A stretch of 33,974 nucleotides of DNA from assembly GCA_937901455.1 (NCBI GenBank), contig CALDIA010000063.1, positions 1 through 33,974 of the forward strand, given 5' to 3'. Each line of letters starts with the position of its first letter. Positions within the stretch are counted from its first letter, which is position 1. Positions 25,483 through 33,157 of this stretch are shown piece after piece. A model generated the notes under the pieces. The model had not been told where the DNA came from. It worked only from the letters and a program-made list of their open reading frames with translations, and ran no database searches. This DNA is from an uncultured Bacteroidales bacterium. GTDB lineage: Bacteria; Bacteroidota; Bacteroidia; Bacteroidales; WCHB1-69. The translations under genes were made by a program, and so were the position numbers.

Positions 25483-27180
25483 ATGATAACAGATCAGATT
25501 GACAATTTGCAAGCGTTGCGCGAATACTTGCAGGACGAGAGTTGCCAGACACATGAACCGTTTATAAAATTAGGAGAAGGAGCAGCCCCGACTTTGGACT
25601 ATAAGCTGCCACAAAGTGTTAGTTTTGCCACTTACGGAGACGTTCCTATTCAGGTAGAGAGAGGTTGTTTCAAGGCACAGTGTTTGCAACCACCTGCCAA
25701 TAATTATTTTGCAAATGTGGAGGTTGCGGAAAGGAATACCACTTTAGAACAGGATATAAAGGAGACTATTCAACTTCAGGATACTGGAAACACTTTGGTA
25801 GCCAACGTGGAATTAATACATAAAAACTTGGATGACGGCAAGACAGATTTGGAGGCGATAGCGAATCAGGTTGATGATGAAGCAACCAAGTTGACGGCAA
25901 AGAACACTTTTCTTAATGAAAAGCAATTAGCCAAGTTTGCGAGAAACAATTTGCAACCAATAGTAGTGGAGAAGTTGAACGGATATGGGAGCAAGGTCAG
26001 ATTTCTAAAAAAGCCATCGGAACAAAATGTTACCCCAAAGATCTTTGTTATCGAAGAGTATAGGACCAGTACCTTCCTCGGCCGCTATGGAGCAGGAAGA
26101 ACCCTGCAGACATTCTCGCTGTTACCGGGAGAGAAAACGACCATTACCATAAGAACATATAAGGATCAGACAACTACAAAAACACAATCCGAGAATTTAT
26201 TGGACAGTGTGAGCCAAAGCAGTATTGATGAGATGGAAAAATTGTTGGAGGAGGAGTGCGGATCAGACTGTAGTTATACTACGAGTGAAACCAATCAAGC
26301 CAAAATTGATGTCAGCTTGTCTGCAAAGTTGTTCAAAATAGTGTCGGCTTCTTTGTCAGCGGGATATAGTCATGAGAAAAATGTAACAGCCAGCAGGTCT
26401 TCCAATGCTCGAGCTTTGAATCGTGCATTGGAGATGCATGTTTCTCAGAGTAATACATCAAGAAATATAGAAATCAACACTACTACCAGCGAGGAGATTA
26501 ATGAAGGTGAGGAATACACCACGGTACGAGAGCTGCAAAATATTAATAAAAGCCGAGTATTGAACTTTGTGTTTCGACAGTTGTTGCAAGAGTACATCAG
26601 TATTACATATTTGTCCAATATTAAAATAGCATATACAAATGGTTACATGGATTCGCTCAGAGTTGTGGATGTGGAGGATTTGGATGAGTTGTTGGAGGAT
26701 GTAATAAATGAGGAAGATAGGTTGAGAGTAAAAAAATCAATCTTGAAAAAATACCATAAAGTTATGAATCATAAAGGGGATATGGTGGATTTTTTGGAGT
26801 TGAAGACGGTGGAATATGATGATTATTTTGAGGAGGGTTTGACTGAAAGCTACTGGACCCGGACACAGAAAAAAGACTCATACGGAGAAGAAGAGTCTGC
26901 TATTGAGGTCCCAGGCGTCATTCTACAGGTGCAGACAAACATTTTGAGGACACCGAGCTTGGTGGTGGATGCATTGTTAGGCCAAGGACAAGCATTAGAC
27001 TGTTTCAATATCAAGGCGCAGGATGCCATAGCTGTTGGTGAGAGCCTAAAGAATCTGGAACTATTGCAGAAGATTGAGATTATGGAAGGGATATCTGGTA
27101 CCGAGCAGAAGGCGGAACTGTACAAGAAAGTCTTCGGTGAATGCTGTAGCTGCCCGCAAACGCAAATCATCAATGGATAA
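25483..27180 (+). CDS. unrecognised 565-residue protein within the effector module
   Basis: No signal peptide and no membrane helix is visible, so it should be made in the cytoplasm. In order: an N-terminal region with helical stretches (85-165), a block that looks conserved, RYGAGRTLQTFSLLPGEKTT (201-220), then Ser/Thr-rich alternating strands (221-300, with DVSLSAKLF and SASLSAGYSHEK), a polar helix-rich stretch (303-370, EEYTTVRELQNINKSRVLNF), an acidic segment (390-420) and a Cys-rich end (GECCSCPQ). The alternating polar/nonpolar strands flanked by Ser/Thr are loosely like aerolysin-type pore formers, but a carrier, chaperone or structural role is equally possible. I see no promoter or strong terminator before the tagged effector 2, so they are probably one operon. 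Function unknown. Confidence 0.8.
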   Translation: MITDQIDNLQALREYLQDESCQTHEPFIKLGEGAAPTLDYKLPQSVSFATYGDVPIQVERGCFKAQCLQPPANNYFANVEVAERNTTLEQDIKETIQLQDTGNTLVANVELIHKNLDDGKTDLEAIANQVDDEATKLTAKNTFLNEKQLAKFARNNLQPIVVEKLNGYGSKVRFLKKPSEQNVTPKIFVIEEYRTSTFLGRYGAGRTLQTFSLLPGEKTTITIRTYKDQTTTKTQSENLLDSVSQSSIDEMEKLLEEECGSDCSYTTSETNQAKIDVSLSAKLFKIVSASLSAGYSHEKNVTASRSSNARALNRALEMHVSQSNTSRNIEINTTTSEEINEGEEYTTVRELQNINKSRVLNFVFRQLLQEYISITYLSNIKIAYTNGYMDSLRVVDVEDLDELLEDVINEEDRLRVKKSILKKYHKVMNHKGDMVDFLELKTVEYDDYFEEGLTESYWTRTQKKDSYGEEESAIEVPGVILQVQTNILRTPSLVVDALLGQGQALDCFNIKAQDAIAVGESLKNLELLQKIEIMEGISGTEQKAELYKKVFGECCSCPQTQIING

Positions 27181-27190
27181 CAATTATTCA

Positions 27191-27218
27191 GTAGAGACGC
27201 AATGTACTGCGTCTCTAC
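27191..27218 (+). repeat. perfect palindrome (REP-like hairpin)
   Basis: GTAGAGACGCA (27191-27201) and its exact complement TGCGTCTCTAC (27208-27218) surround a 6-base loop. It lies 10 bases after the stop codon of the 565-residue gene and 26 bases before effector 2. No T run follows, so it is not a normal terminator. Palindromes built on GTAGAGACG are familiar dispersed repeats in several phyla (recalled, not checked). It could stabilise the mRNA end or weaken read-through into effector 2. Confidence 0.75.
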
Positions 27219-27244
27219 TATTGTTCAATCAAAACAGTGAGAAT

Positions 27245-28030
27245 ATGAACAATATCATGGATTTCTGGCGCAACGAGTGGAATTCGGTTACTGACACGAG
27301 TGAGGTGACGGCGGCGGTTTTTTTAGAAACAGACGAAGATTATCCTAATGGCTACTATAATAAAAGCGGAAAATATTTAGGAACAGACTCAAAAGACGGG
27401 AAAGTATATGTTGCCGATAGGCGAGAAACAACAAAAGATAAATTAGGGAATGAATATTCATCCTACATAAATCCCATTAATCTGGGAGTAACACATAAGG
27501 AATTTCAAGTTATGGCAAGAGTGTTGTTTGAAGAGGCTTCATCTTTAGGTGATAAAAATGAATGTCTGTGGATAGCTCATGCTGCAAATAATGCCAAAGA
27601 CAATAACGCAATAGATTGGAGAAAAAAGAATCAGACACTATATCAGCAATTGACAGATTCCGGCTATTCTAAAACCTCCGCTGCGCGAAATGAAACGACA
27701 TTGAATACGTCCCAAAATAATCAGAAAGCTTTAAATGTACGATTCGCATTGATACATGTTTTAAGAGAAGGAAAAGATCCAACGGATAATTCTGTTTTGT
27801 GGGATGGTGTGGATTTCCTTGTGAAAGGATTGGATCACAATAAATTCAAAGAATATACACAAATAACGATTTCCAATGAAATATTGTTGAAATTTGTTAA
27901 TTCATTTGATGGTAAAGAGGCAGAGGTTTTCAGAAACTCTCAACAGATGGAATTCATTCAAGAAGGAAAAGGAAAGTATCATTCTTTGATTGCAACTGGC
28001 ACTTATGGGCAAACAATATTTTGGAGATAG
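27245..28030 (+). CDS. tagged putative effector 2, SleB-like peptidoglycan hydrolase domain
   Basis: A 261-residue protein without a Sec signal. The frame is open upstream to 27074, but 27245 is chosen because it begins the shared tag (MNNIMDFWRNEWN...), and the upstream extension would overlap the 565-residue gene. After the tag, residues 23-80 are polar and unrecognised. The C-terminal domain starts with EFQVMARVLFEEAS, like the LARxxYAEA opening of SleB/CwlJ-type cell-wall hydrolases, with Glu96 or Glu97 as the likely catalytic acid; LWDGVDFL and the ending TYGQTIFWR complete it. It shares nothing with effector 1 beyond the tag. A Sec-exported protein gene follows after 5 bases. The hydrolase call is from motif resemblance. 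Confidence 0.55.
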   Translation: MNNIMDFWRNEWNSVTDTSEVTAAVFLETDEDYPNGYYNKSGKYLGTDSKDGKVYVADRRETTKDKLGNEYSSYINPINLGVTHKEFQVMARVLFEEASSLGDKNECLWIAHAANNAKDNNAIDWRKKNQTLYQQLTDSGYSKTSAARNETTLNTSQNNQKALNVRFALIHVLREGKDPTDNSVLWDGVDFLVKGLDHNKFKEYTQITISNEILLKFVNSFDGKEAEVFRNSQQMEFIQEGKGKYHSLIATGTYGQTIFWR

Positions 28031-28035
28031 GGAGA

Positions 28036-28437
28036 ATGAAAAAACTATTGAAAATAATTTCGGGCATTTTTTTGATTTTTTTACCAAGTTTTGCTTTCGG
28101 CCAAAATTCGGCATCTTCTGAGGACACATTATTCTATAGATTTCCTCGAGGATTTTTAAAAAGGGGAATAGCGGAAGATTTCTTTACCTATAAAAGTATT
28201 AATATTTCATCATATTATGTAATTGAAGACTCCCTTACTGTTGATTTAAATAATGATGATGCGGATGATATGGTTTTGCGGCTTTCTCCGACATATTTGT
28301 ACGAAGAAAAACATCAGTCCGATTTTTTGGCTGATTCGATGTGTTTCAGATCCATGCTGGTATTGCTACAGAATCCCCAAACAGGAAATTATAAGATACA
28401 GGATGTTTATTATCAACAATATGATGGAATGGGATGA
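28036..28437 (+). CDS. exported protein, N-terminal part of candidate immunity 2 (ends at an in-frame TGA)
   Basis: A 133-residue product starting 5 bases after effector 2. MKKLLKIISGIFLIFLPSFAFGQNS is a clear signal peptide. The mature part has an acidic DLNNDDADDMVLRL segment, reminiscent of calcium-loop or FG-GAP-like turns, then VLLQNPQTGNYKIQDVYYQ. The stop at 28435-28437 is followed, in the same frame and after one GTA codon, by 355 more codons that read as the continuation of the same domain. I therefore think that the intact gene spans 28036-29508 (about 490 codons) and that this is its 5' part, either inactivated or affected by a sequencing error. By position it would be the immunity protein for effector 2. 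Confidence 0.55.
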   Translation: MKKLLKIISGIFLIFLPSFAFGQNSASSEDTLFYRFPRGFLKRGIAEDFFTYKSINISSYYVIEDSLTVDLNNDDADDMVLRLSPTYLYEEKHQSDFLADSMCFRSMLVLLQNPQTGNYKIQDVYYQQYDGMG

Positions 28438-28440
28438 GTA

Positions 28441-29508
28441 ATGTCCTGTTATAACAGAATGCAAAGAAGTGCCGAAGGATTCGAAACTGTTTATCAGGCT
28501 GGAGCCCACTATAATTGGGAATTTAAGGTGTCCTATGTGTTCGATCAAGATACCTTGTTTGTAAAAGACATTATCACCCGCTGTAAATACAACATAGCTG
28601 AATTTGACACAGCGATAATAACATGTTTTAACCGAACTCCTGCGGTAACGATAAACATTCAATCCTATTTGGAAGACAGTTGTTTGTGCTGTCTGATATG
28701 GCCAGAGCCAAGAGATGAAACAACTGAGAAAGATTCTATTTCTCCACAATGGTTGGATTCTGTGGTATGCCGTCCAGATAACACATATTGTACTTTTGTA
28801 GATACTATGAGTCCCCGTTCAAGTGTTCCAGTGGAATTGCAGGAAATCTTTCAACGGTGTTATCAATCGCATCACCCTTCGGTAAGAAATCAGATATTTG
28901 AAATCCACCATCGAAATCTTATATTATATGTGGTGAGATACAACGAATCGGGAGTGGATAAACTCGAGGATTATTATTTTTGGCTTTTTAATCCAAAGAC
29001 AATGCAAGTGTCTTCTCAACCGTTCATGATTGGTGGCACGTGGATTGCAGAAGGAGAAGAGGGATTTGACTTCAAACTCATGACAAGGCCATTGATGGAG
29101 CAAAGAGGAAAAAAATTGATTTTTAGAGAGCGAAAGCACAATGGAACAACCTATAATGCTATTATGCAATACAAACTCACATACGACAAAAATCTCAATT
29201 GGCGGATAAAATACATAGTAGAAGAAAAATCATTGGTTGAGACACCTGTGTTTGAGGAATTCAAATCTGTTGTTATCAGCAGGCATTATAGGGGAAACAA
29301 GGTTTTCAGTTATGGGCTTTACGATTTGCAGCATGGCAGGACGGAGAAAATCGGAGAATATAGAGTTGCTGGCAATGGTACTATTTTCAAAGTTAAAGCG
29401 GTCAATCACACTCATCTTGCGAGTATGATAGTCTCTTCGTATCCAGAAAATGCTGTTGGATATATGGAGACATTATGGAAACAAAAACATGGGATAATCA
29501 ACTATTAA
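28441..29508 (+). CDS. C-terminal part of candidate immunity 2, same frame after the TGA
   Basis: A 355-codon frame starting with ATG 3 bases after the TGA of the preceding piece and in the same frame. It has no signal peptide of its own, which would leave the product in the cytoplasm if it were translated alone. Its opening, EGFETVYQAGAHYNWEFKVSYVFDQDTLFVKDI, is a strand-rich stretch that fits directly onto the end of the previous piece. The rest holds DYYFWLFNPKTMQVSSQP and several Trp/Tyr-rich strands, with no family I recognise. It could also be a separate small gene, but the frame continuity and missing signal argue for a broken single gene. Confidence 0.5.
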   Translation: MSCYNRMQRSAEGFETVYQAGAHYNWEFKVSYVFDQDTLFVKDIITRCKYNIAEFDTAIITCFNRTPAVTINIQSYLEDSCLCCLIWPEPRDETTEKDSISPQWLDSVVCRPDNTYCTFVDTMSPRSSVPVELQEIFQRCYQSHHPSVRNQIFEIHHRNLILYVVRYNESGVDKLEDYYFWLFNPKTMQVSSQPFMIGGTWIAEGEEGFDFKLMTRPLMEQRGKKLIFRERKHNGTTYNAIMQYKLTYDKNLNWRIKYIVEEKSLVETPVFEEFKSVVISRHYRGNKVFSYGLYDLQHGRTEKIGEYRVAGNGTIFKVKAVNHTHLASMIVSSYPENAVGYMETLWKQKHGIINY

Positions 29509-29523
29509 ACAGTTTGACAGCTT

Positions 29524-29580
29524 ATGAACAATGTCACGGATCTTTGGCACGACGAAAGAGATACCCTGTGTTATAAATGA
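29524..29580 (+). pseudogene. decayed third copy of the effector N-terminal tag
   Basis: An 18-codon frame reading MNNVTDLWHDERDTLCYK, then TGA. Over the first 13 codons it has 28 of 39 bases identical to the tag of effector 1, including ATGAACAAT and GAT-xxx-TGG in register. It lies 15 bases after the stop of the candidate immunity 2 gene, just where a further tagged effector would begin. No toxin domain follows. It is short, so chance resemblance is possible but not likely at this position. Confidence 0.5.
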
Positions 29581-29598
29581 AAGAACAACGGCAGGGGG

Positions 29599-29631
29599 TT
29601 GCCTTTATTGTCCAAATATTGTGTATTTTTG
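29599..29631 (+). promoter_or_regulatory. Bacteroides-type promoter for apbE
   Basis: TTG at 29599-29601, a 22-base spacer (slightly long) and TATTTTTG at 29624-29631 matching TAnnTTTG. The leader to the ATG at 29717 is about 80 bases and consists largely of short repeats. Confidence 0.5.
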
Positions 29632-29664
29632 CCCCCTTATTAATGAAAGTCTATAGCGCTAAAG

Positions 29665-29713
29665 GCCAACAGCCAATAGCCAACGGCTAAAGTCAAAGTT
29701 TAAAGTCAAAGTT
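29665..29713 (+). repeat. short tandem repeats in the apbE leader
   Basis: Two repeat sets follow each other: GCCAACA-GCCAATA-GCCAACG (29665-29685, period 7) and two copies of AAAGTCAAAGTT (29689-29700 and 29702-29713, period 13). They reach to 3 bases before the start codon. A role is unknown; copy-number change here would alter the leader. Confidence 0.7.
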
Positions 29714-29716
29714 CCC

Positions 29717-30709
29717 ATGCGTTCCCCTCTCATTTTCCTCTTCGCCCTTGTCATGCTGCTGACCAGCTGTCACCAGAACCGTCTGCAGCAACTCTCCGGC
29801 ACTTGTTTCGGCACGATGTACCATATCACCTATATGGGCAATGAGGACAAGGAGCTGCCTGCCCGAGTGGACTCCCTCTTGGCAGAGCTTAACAGTACTT
29901 TCTCTATCTTCGATACCACTTCGTTGATTTCGCGCATTAACGCAGGCTCGGACAGTATTATAAACGCGGATTTTGAGAAAGTTCTGTGTTGTGCCTCCGA
30001 GGTGGCTTTTCAAACCGGCGGGGCCTTTGATTTCACCGTGCAGCCGTTAGTGGAGCTCTGGGGCTTCGGGCGCAACAAGAAACCCCAACAAGTTAGCCCC
30101 GAACAGCTTGACTCGGTGCGAAAGTTCGTCAACTACAATTTAGTGGCGTTGCGCGACAGTGTGCTCGTCCGCATGGATCCTCGCACACAACTCAACTTCA
30201 ACGCTATCGCCAAAGGGTATGCTGTGGATAAGATGGCGCAATTCCTGCTCCAGCAAGGCTATGAGAACTTTATTGTGGAGATTGGCGGCGAGGTGGTCTG
30301 CGCCGGCAACAAGGATGGCCAAGAGAACGGACGACCGTGGATAGTGGGCGTCCAGACACCCACGGCCGACAAAGAGGATGCCGTGAAAAGCAGTGACGTT
30401 CGTTTTCCCCTTTCGGGTCGCGCAGTGGCCACTTCCGGCAACTATCGCAACTACTTCGAGAAGGAGGGCAAGCGCTATACCCACATCCTCGATCCCCGCA
30501 CCGGCACGCCCGAGAAGACGAACCTGCTCAGCGTCACTGTATTGGCCCCCGACTGCATGGCCGCCGATGCCTATGCCACTGCCTTTATGGTGATGGGCAT
30601 TGAGGAGTCCATGCGGTTTCTTGCGAAACATCCCGATTTGGACGCTTACTTCATCTTTGATGAAAAAGGACAGTATCAGACTGCCTGCACGCATTTTTTT
30701 AGGGAATAA
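29717..30709 (+). CDS. apbE: FAD:protein FMN transferase lipoprotein
   Basis: A 330-residue protein with a lipoprotein signal ending in LLTSC (Cys18). It has the ApbE motifs NFNAIAKGYAVD, VEIGGEVVCAG, AVATSGNYRNYF and THILDPRTGTP, the last supplying metal and FAD contacts. It attaches FMN covalently to Thr or Ser of target proteins such as NqrB/NqrC and RnfG/RnfD at the periplasmic face. No such target gene is in the window. Length and motif order are normal, so it should be active. Confidence 0.96.
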   Translation: MRSPLIFLFALVMLLTSCHQNRLQQLSGTCFGTMYHITYMGNEDKELPARVDSLLAELNSTFSIFDTTSLISRINAGSDSIINADFEKVLCCASEVAFQTGGAFDFTVQPLVELWGFGRNKKPQQVSPEQLDSVRKFVNYNLVALRDSVLVRMDPRTQLNFNAIAKGYAVDKMAQFLLQQGYENFIVEIGGEVVCAGNKDGQENGRPWIVGVQTPTADKEDAVKSSDVRFPLSGRAVATSGNYRNYFEKEGKRYTHILDPRTGTPEKTNLLSVTVLAPDCMAADAYATAFMVMGIEESMRFLAKHPDLDAYFIFDEKGQYQTACTHFFRE

Positions 30710-30759
30710 CAAACGATTTGCTCAAACCTATTGTTCATCTACTTTTCTCAAAAAATATG

Positions 30760-30767
30760 TAGTTTTG
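30760..30767 (+). promoter_or_regulatory. candidate -7 box for rnr
   Basis: TAGTTTTG matches TAnnTTTG and lies 24 bases before the rnr start codon. No good -33 box is visible at 19-22 bases upstream, so this is a weak or partial promoter match. Confidence 0.45.
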
Positions 30768-30791
30768 CAGCCTTGAATTATCATCATTATC

Positions 30792-32945
30792 ATGGAAGAA
30801 TTAGGAAAGAAAATCATAGAAGCCCTCTCAACGGGCAAGACTGAAAAGTTGAATTACAAACAGATAGCGGCCAAGGTCGGAATTTTCGACAAGAAGGGCC
30901 GCGAACAGGTGAAGCAGACCATCGACCGTTTGGTGGCCGCTAAACAACTGCTCAAGTCGGGCCGCGGCAAGTACCGGATCAACTACAAGCAAGTCAGCGG
31001 CAAAGACTCGCACCGCAACTATGTGGTGGGCCGTATCGAGATGAAACGCAGCGGTATGGCCTTTGTCGTCCCCCAAGAAGAGCCTGTCAATAAGACTGAT
31101 GAATCGCTTTCCGATGACATCTTTATTGCCGATGGCAATTTGGGTACAGCTCTCCACAACGACATTGTCAAGGTGCTGGTCTTCCCGACGCGCCGGGGCA
31201 AGCGTCGTGAAGGCCAGGTGGTGGAGGTGGTGACCCGCAGCAAAAAACAGTTGGTGGGTACCATCAATATCCAGAAAGGGGTGGCCTACTTTATTCCTGA
31301 TAACGCCTACTTCCGTCGCGATGTCATCATCCCAGGCCGCCTGCTCAAGAAAGCCAAGAGTGGCGACAAGGTGGTGGTGGTCATCACCGACTGGGTCCAT
31401 GGCACGCGTAGCCCGCTGGGCGAGGTGATCCATGTGCTCGGCAAACCCGGCGGCAATGAGGTGGAGATGCTCTCCATCCTTGCCGAGAACGATTTTCCGC
31501 TCAAATTCCCGAAAGCCGTGGAGGAGGCTGCAGAGGCTATCCCCAAGGAGATTACCGCCGACGATCTGAAGGGCCGCCGCGATTTCCGCTCTGTGACGAC
31601 CTTCACCATTGATCCCGAAGACGCCAAGGACTTCGACGATGCCCTCTCTTATGAAAAATTAGGAGAAGGCCTCTTCCGTGTGGGTATCCATATAGCGGAC
31701 GTTTCTCACTATGTGAAACCTGGCTCCGCCATTGATGCCGAAGCCTACGAGCGCGGAACCTCCGTCTATCTCGTGGACCGCACTATTCCGATGCTGCCCG
31801 AAGCGCTATCCAACAACCTGTGCTCTTTGCGCCCCCATGAGGACAAACTCTGCTATAGCGCCGTCTTCGATATTGACGAGAATGCCAAGGTGCACAAGGA
31901 GTGGTTTGGACACACGGTTATCAATTCCAACCACCGCTTCAACTATGAGGAGGCACAGGAGATTATCGAGACAGGCAAGGGCGATCTTGCGAAGGAAATG
32001 TTACAGCTACATAAGATTGCCCAAGTGCTCCGCAAGAAACGCTTCGACAATAATGCCATCAACTTTGAGACCGAGGAGGTGAAGTTCAAACTTGACGAGA
32101 ACGCCCATCCCATCGGGGTCTATCTCAAGGTCCAAAAGGAGGCTAACTGGCTGATAGAGGAATTTATGCTACTTGCTAACCGCCGCGTGGCTGAGAAGGT
32201 GGGCAGGAAGCGGACCAACCCTGACAAACCGAACGTGTTTGTCTATCGTGTCCACGACAAACCCCTTGACGAAAAACTCAATACATTCAAGAACTTTGTG
32301 AAAAAGTTAGGCTTCGACCTGCGCACCTCCTCCGTAAAGACACTCAACGCTTCCCTGAATAGTATGCTCGCCTCCGAGAAGGGCAAACCTGACTACAATA
32401 TGCTCAGTAAACTCTCCATTCGCATCATGGCACGGGCAGAGTATTCCACCGACAATATCGGCCACTACGGACTGGCTTTCCCTTACTATACCCATTTCAC
32501 CTCGCCCATCCGCCGCTATCCCGACCTGATGGTGCACCGGCTCCTCGACCGCTTCTTGACCAACCAGGACCCTGTGGACCGTGACGAGTACGTCGAATAC
32601 TGTAAGCACTGTTCCCAGATGGAGCAGCAGGCTACGCAAGCGGAGCGTGACTCCGTGAAGTACAAGCAGGCCGAGTACTTGATGGATAAAGTAGGGGAGG
32701 TGTTCGATGCGACCATCTCCGGCATCTCCAAATGGGGTGTCTATGCTGAACTGTCAGAGTCCCACTGCGAAGGTATGATTCCAATGAAATCCTTCGATGA
32801 CGACTTCTACTATATTGATGAGGAAAACTATACGCTCGTAGGCCTACATAAGGGACGCGCGCTCCGGTTCGGGGACCCCATCAAGGTAAAGGTCGTCTCT
32901 GTGGATCTGATTAAGAAACAGATGAATTTTGATATCATATTTTAA
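30792..32945 (+). CDS. rnr: ribonuclease R
   Basis: A 717-residue protein, usual length for Bacteroidota RNase R. Order of domains: N-terminal winged-helix-like region (about 1-70, TGKTEKLNYKQIAAKVG), cold-shock domains, the RNB catalytic domain with IDPEDAKDFDDA (Asp274, Asp280, Asp282 and Asp283, the same spacing as the catalytic Asp set in RNase II), and a C-terminal S1 domain (VGEVFDATISGISKWGVYAEL). It degrades structured RNA 3' to 5' in the cytoplasm. The basic tail seen in E. coli is missing, which is common in this phylum. Confidence 0.96.
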   Translation: MEELGKKIIEALSTGKTEKLNYKQIAAKVGIFDKKGREQVKQTIDRLVAAKQLLKSGRGKYRINYKQVSGKDSHRNYVVGRIEMKRSGMAFVVPQEEPVNKTDESLSDDIFIADGNLGTALHNDIVKVLVFPTRRGKRREGQVVEVVTRSKKQLVGTINIQKGVAYFIPDNAYFRRDVIIPGRLLKKAKSGDKVVVVITDWVHGTRSPLGEVIHVLGKPGGNEVEMLSILAENDFPLKFPKAVEEAAEAIPKEITADDLKGRRDFRSVTTFTIDPEDAKDFDDALSYEKLGEGLFRVGIHIADVSHYVKPGSAIDAEAYERGTSVYLVDRTIPMLPEALSNNLCSLRPHEDKLCYSAVFDIDENAKVHKEWFGHTVINSNHRFNYEEAQEIIETGKGDLAKEMLQLHKIAQVLRKKRFDNNAINFETEEVKFKLDENAHPIGVYLKVQKEANWLIEEFMLLANRRVAEKVGRKRTNPDKPNVFVYRVHDKPLDEKLNTFKNFVKKLGFDLRTSSVKTLNASLNSMLASEKGKPDYNMLSKLSIRIMARAEYSTDNIGHYGLAFPYYTHFTSPIRRYPDLMVHRLLDRFLTNQDPVDRDEYVEYCKHCSQMEQQATQAERDSVKYKQAEYLMDKVGEVFDATISGISKWGVYAELSESHCEGMIPMKSFDDDFYYIDEENYTLVGLHKGRALRFGDPIKVKVVSVDLIKKQMNFDIIF

Positions 32946-33157
32946 CTGGCGACCATTAACTAATGGTTTATAGCCAACGACTATTTCTTGATTTTATCAC
33001 TTTTTGCGCCAGTCAATACCGAGCATTGGGAATCAGGCAATTAAAAAATTATTCGGGTGGTGCAAGCATGGCGAGCGGCTCTTTATACAGTACTTGGACA
33101 AAAGGGCAAGGAAGGACGCCTACTTTGATGGCTGCCTATTTAGGACATTGTTGGCCT
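32946..33157. other. intergenic gap between convergent rnr and hflX
   Basis: These 212 bases lie between two convergent genes. A small hairpin, ACCATT (32952-32957) with AATGGT (32962-32967), lies just after rnr but has no T run. Two short open frames of about 67 codons overlap here in different frames; neither resembles a known protein or has a signal for translation. I see nothing functional with confidence. Confidence 0.4.

Noticed and set aside
27191..27218. Rho-independent terminator
   Set aside because: The stem is strong but no T run follows on either strand, so it is listed as a repeat.
24078..28030. Effectors 1 and 2 as ordinary gene duplicates
   Set aside because: Similarity ends sharply after codon 22; the rest of the two proteins and their neighbours are unrelated.
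28435..28437. TGA read as tryptophan (recoded genetic code)
   Set aside because: TGA is used as a normal stop elsewhere in the window, for example at the ends of the DUF2490 and RND pump genes, and no other internal TGA is found in housekeeping genes.
23977..29716. Integrative element or genomic island with integrase and att sites
   Set aside because: No integrase, transposase, tRNA or flanking direct repeat was seen; only composition and content set the block apart.
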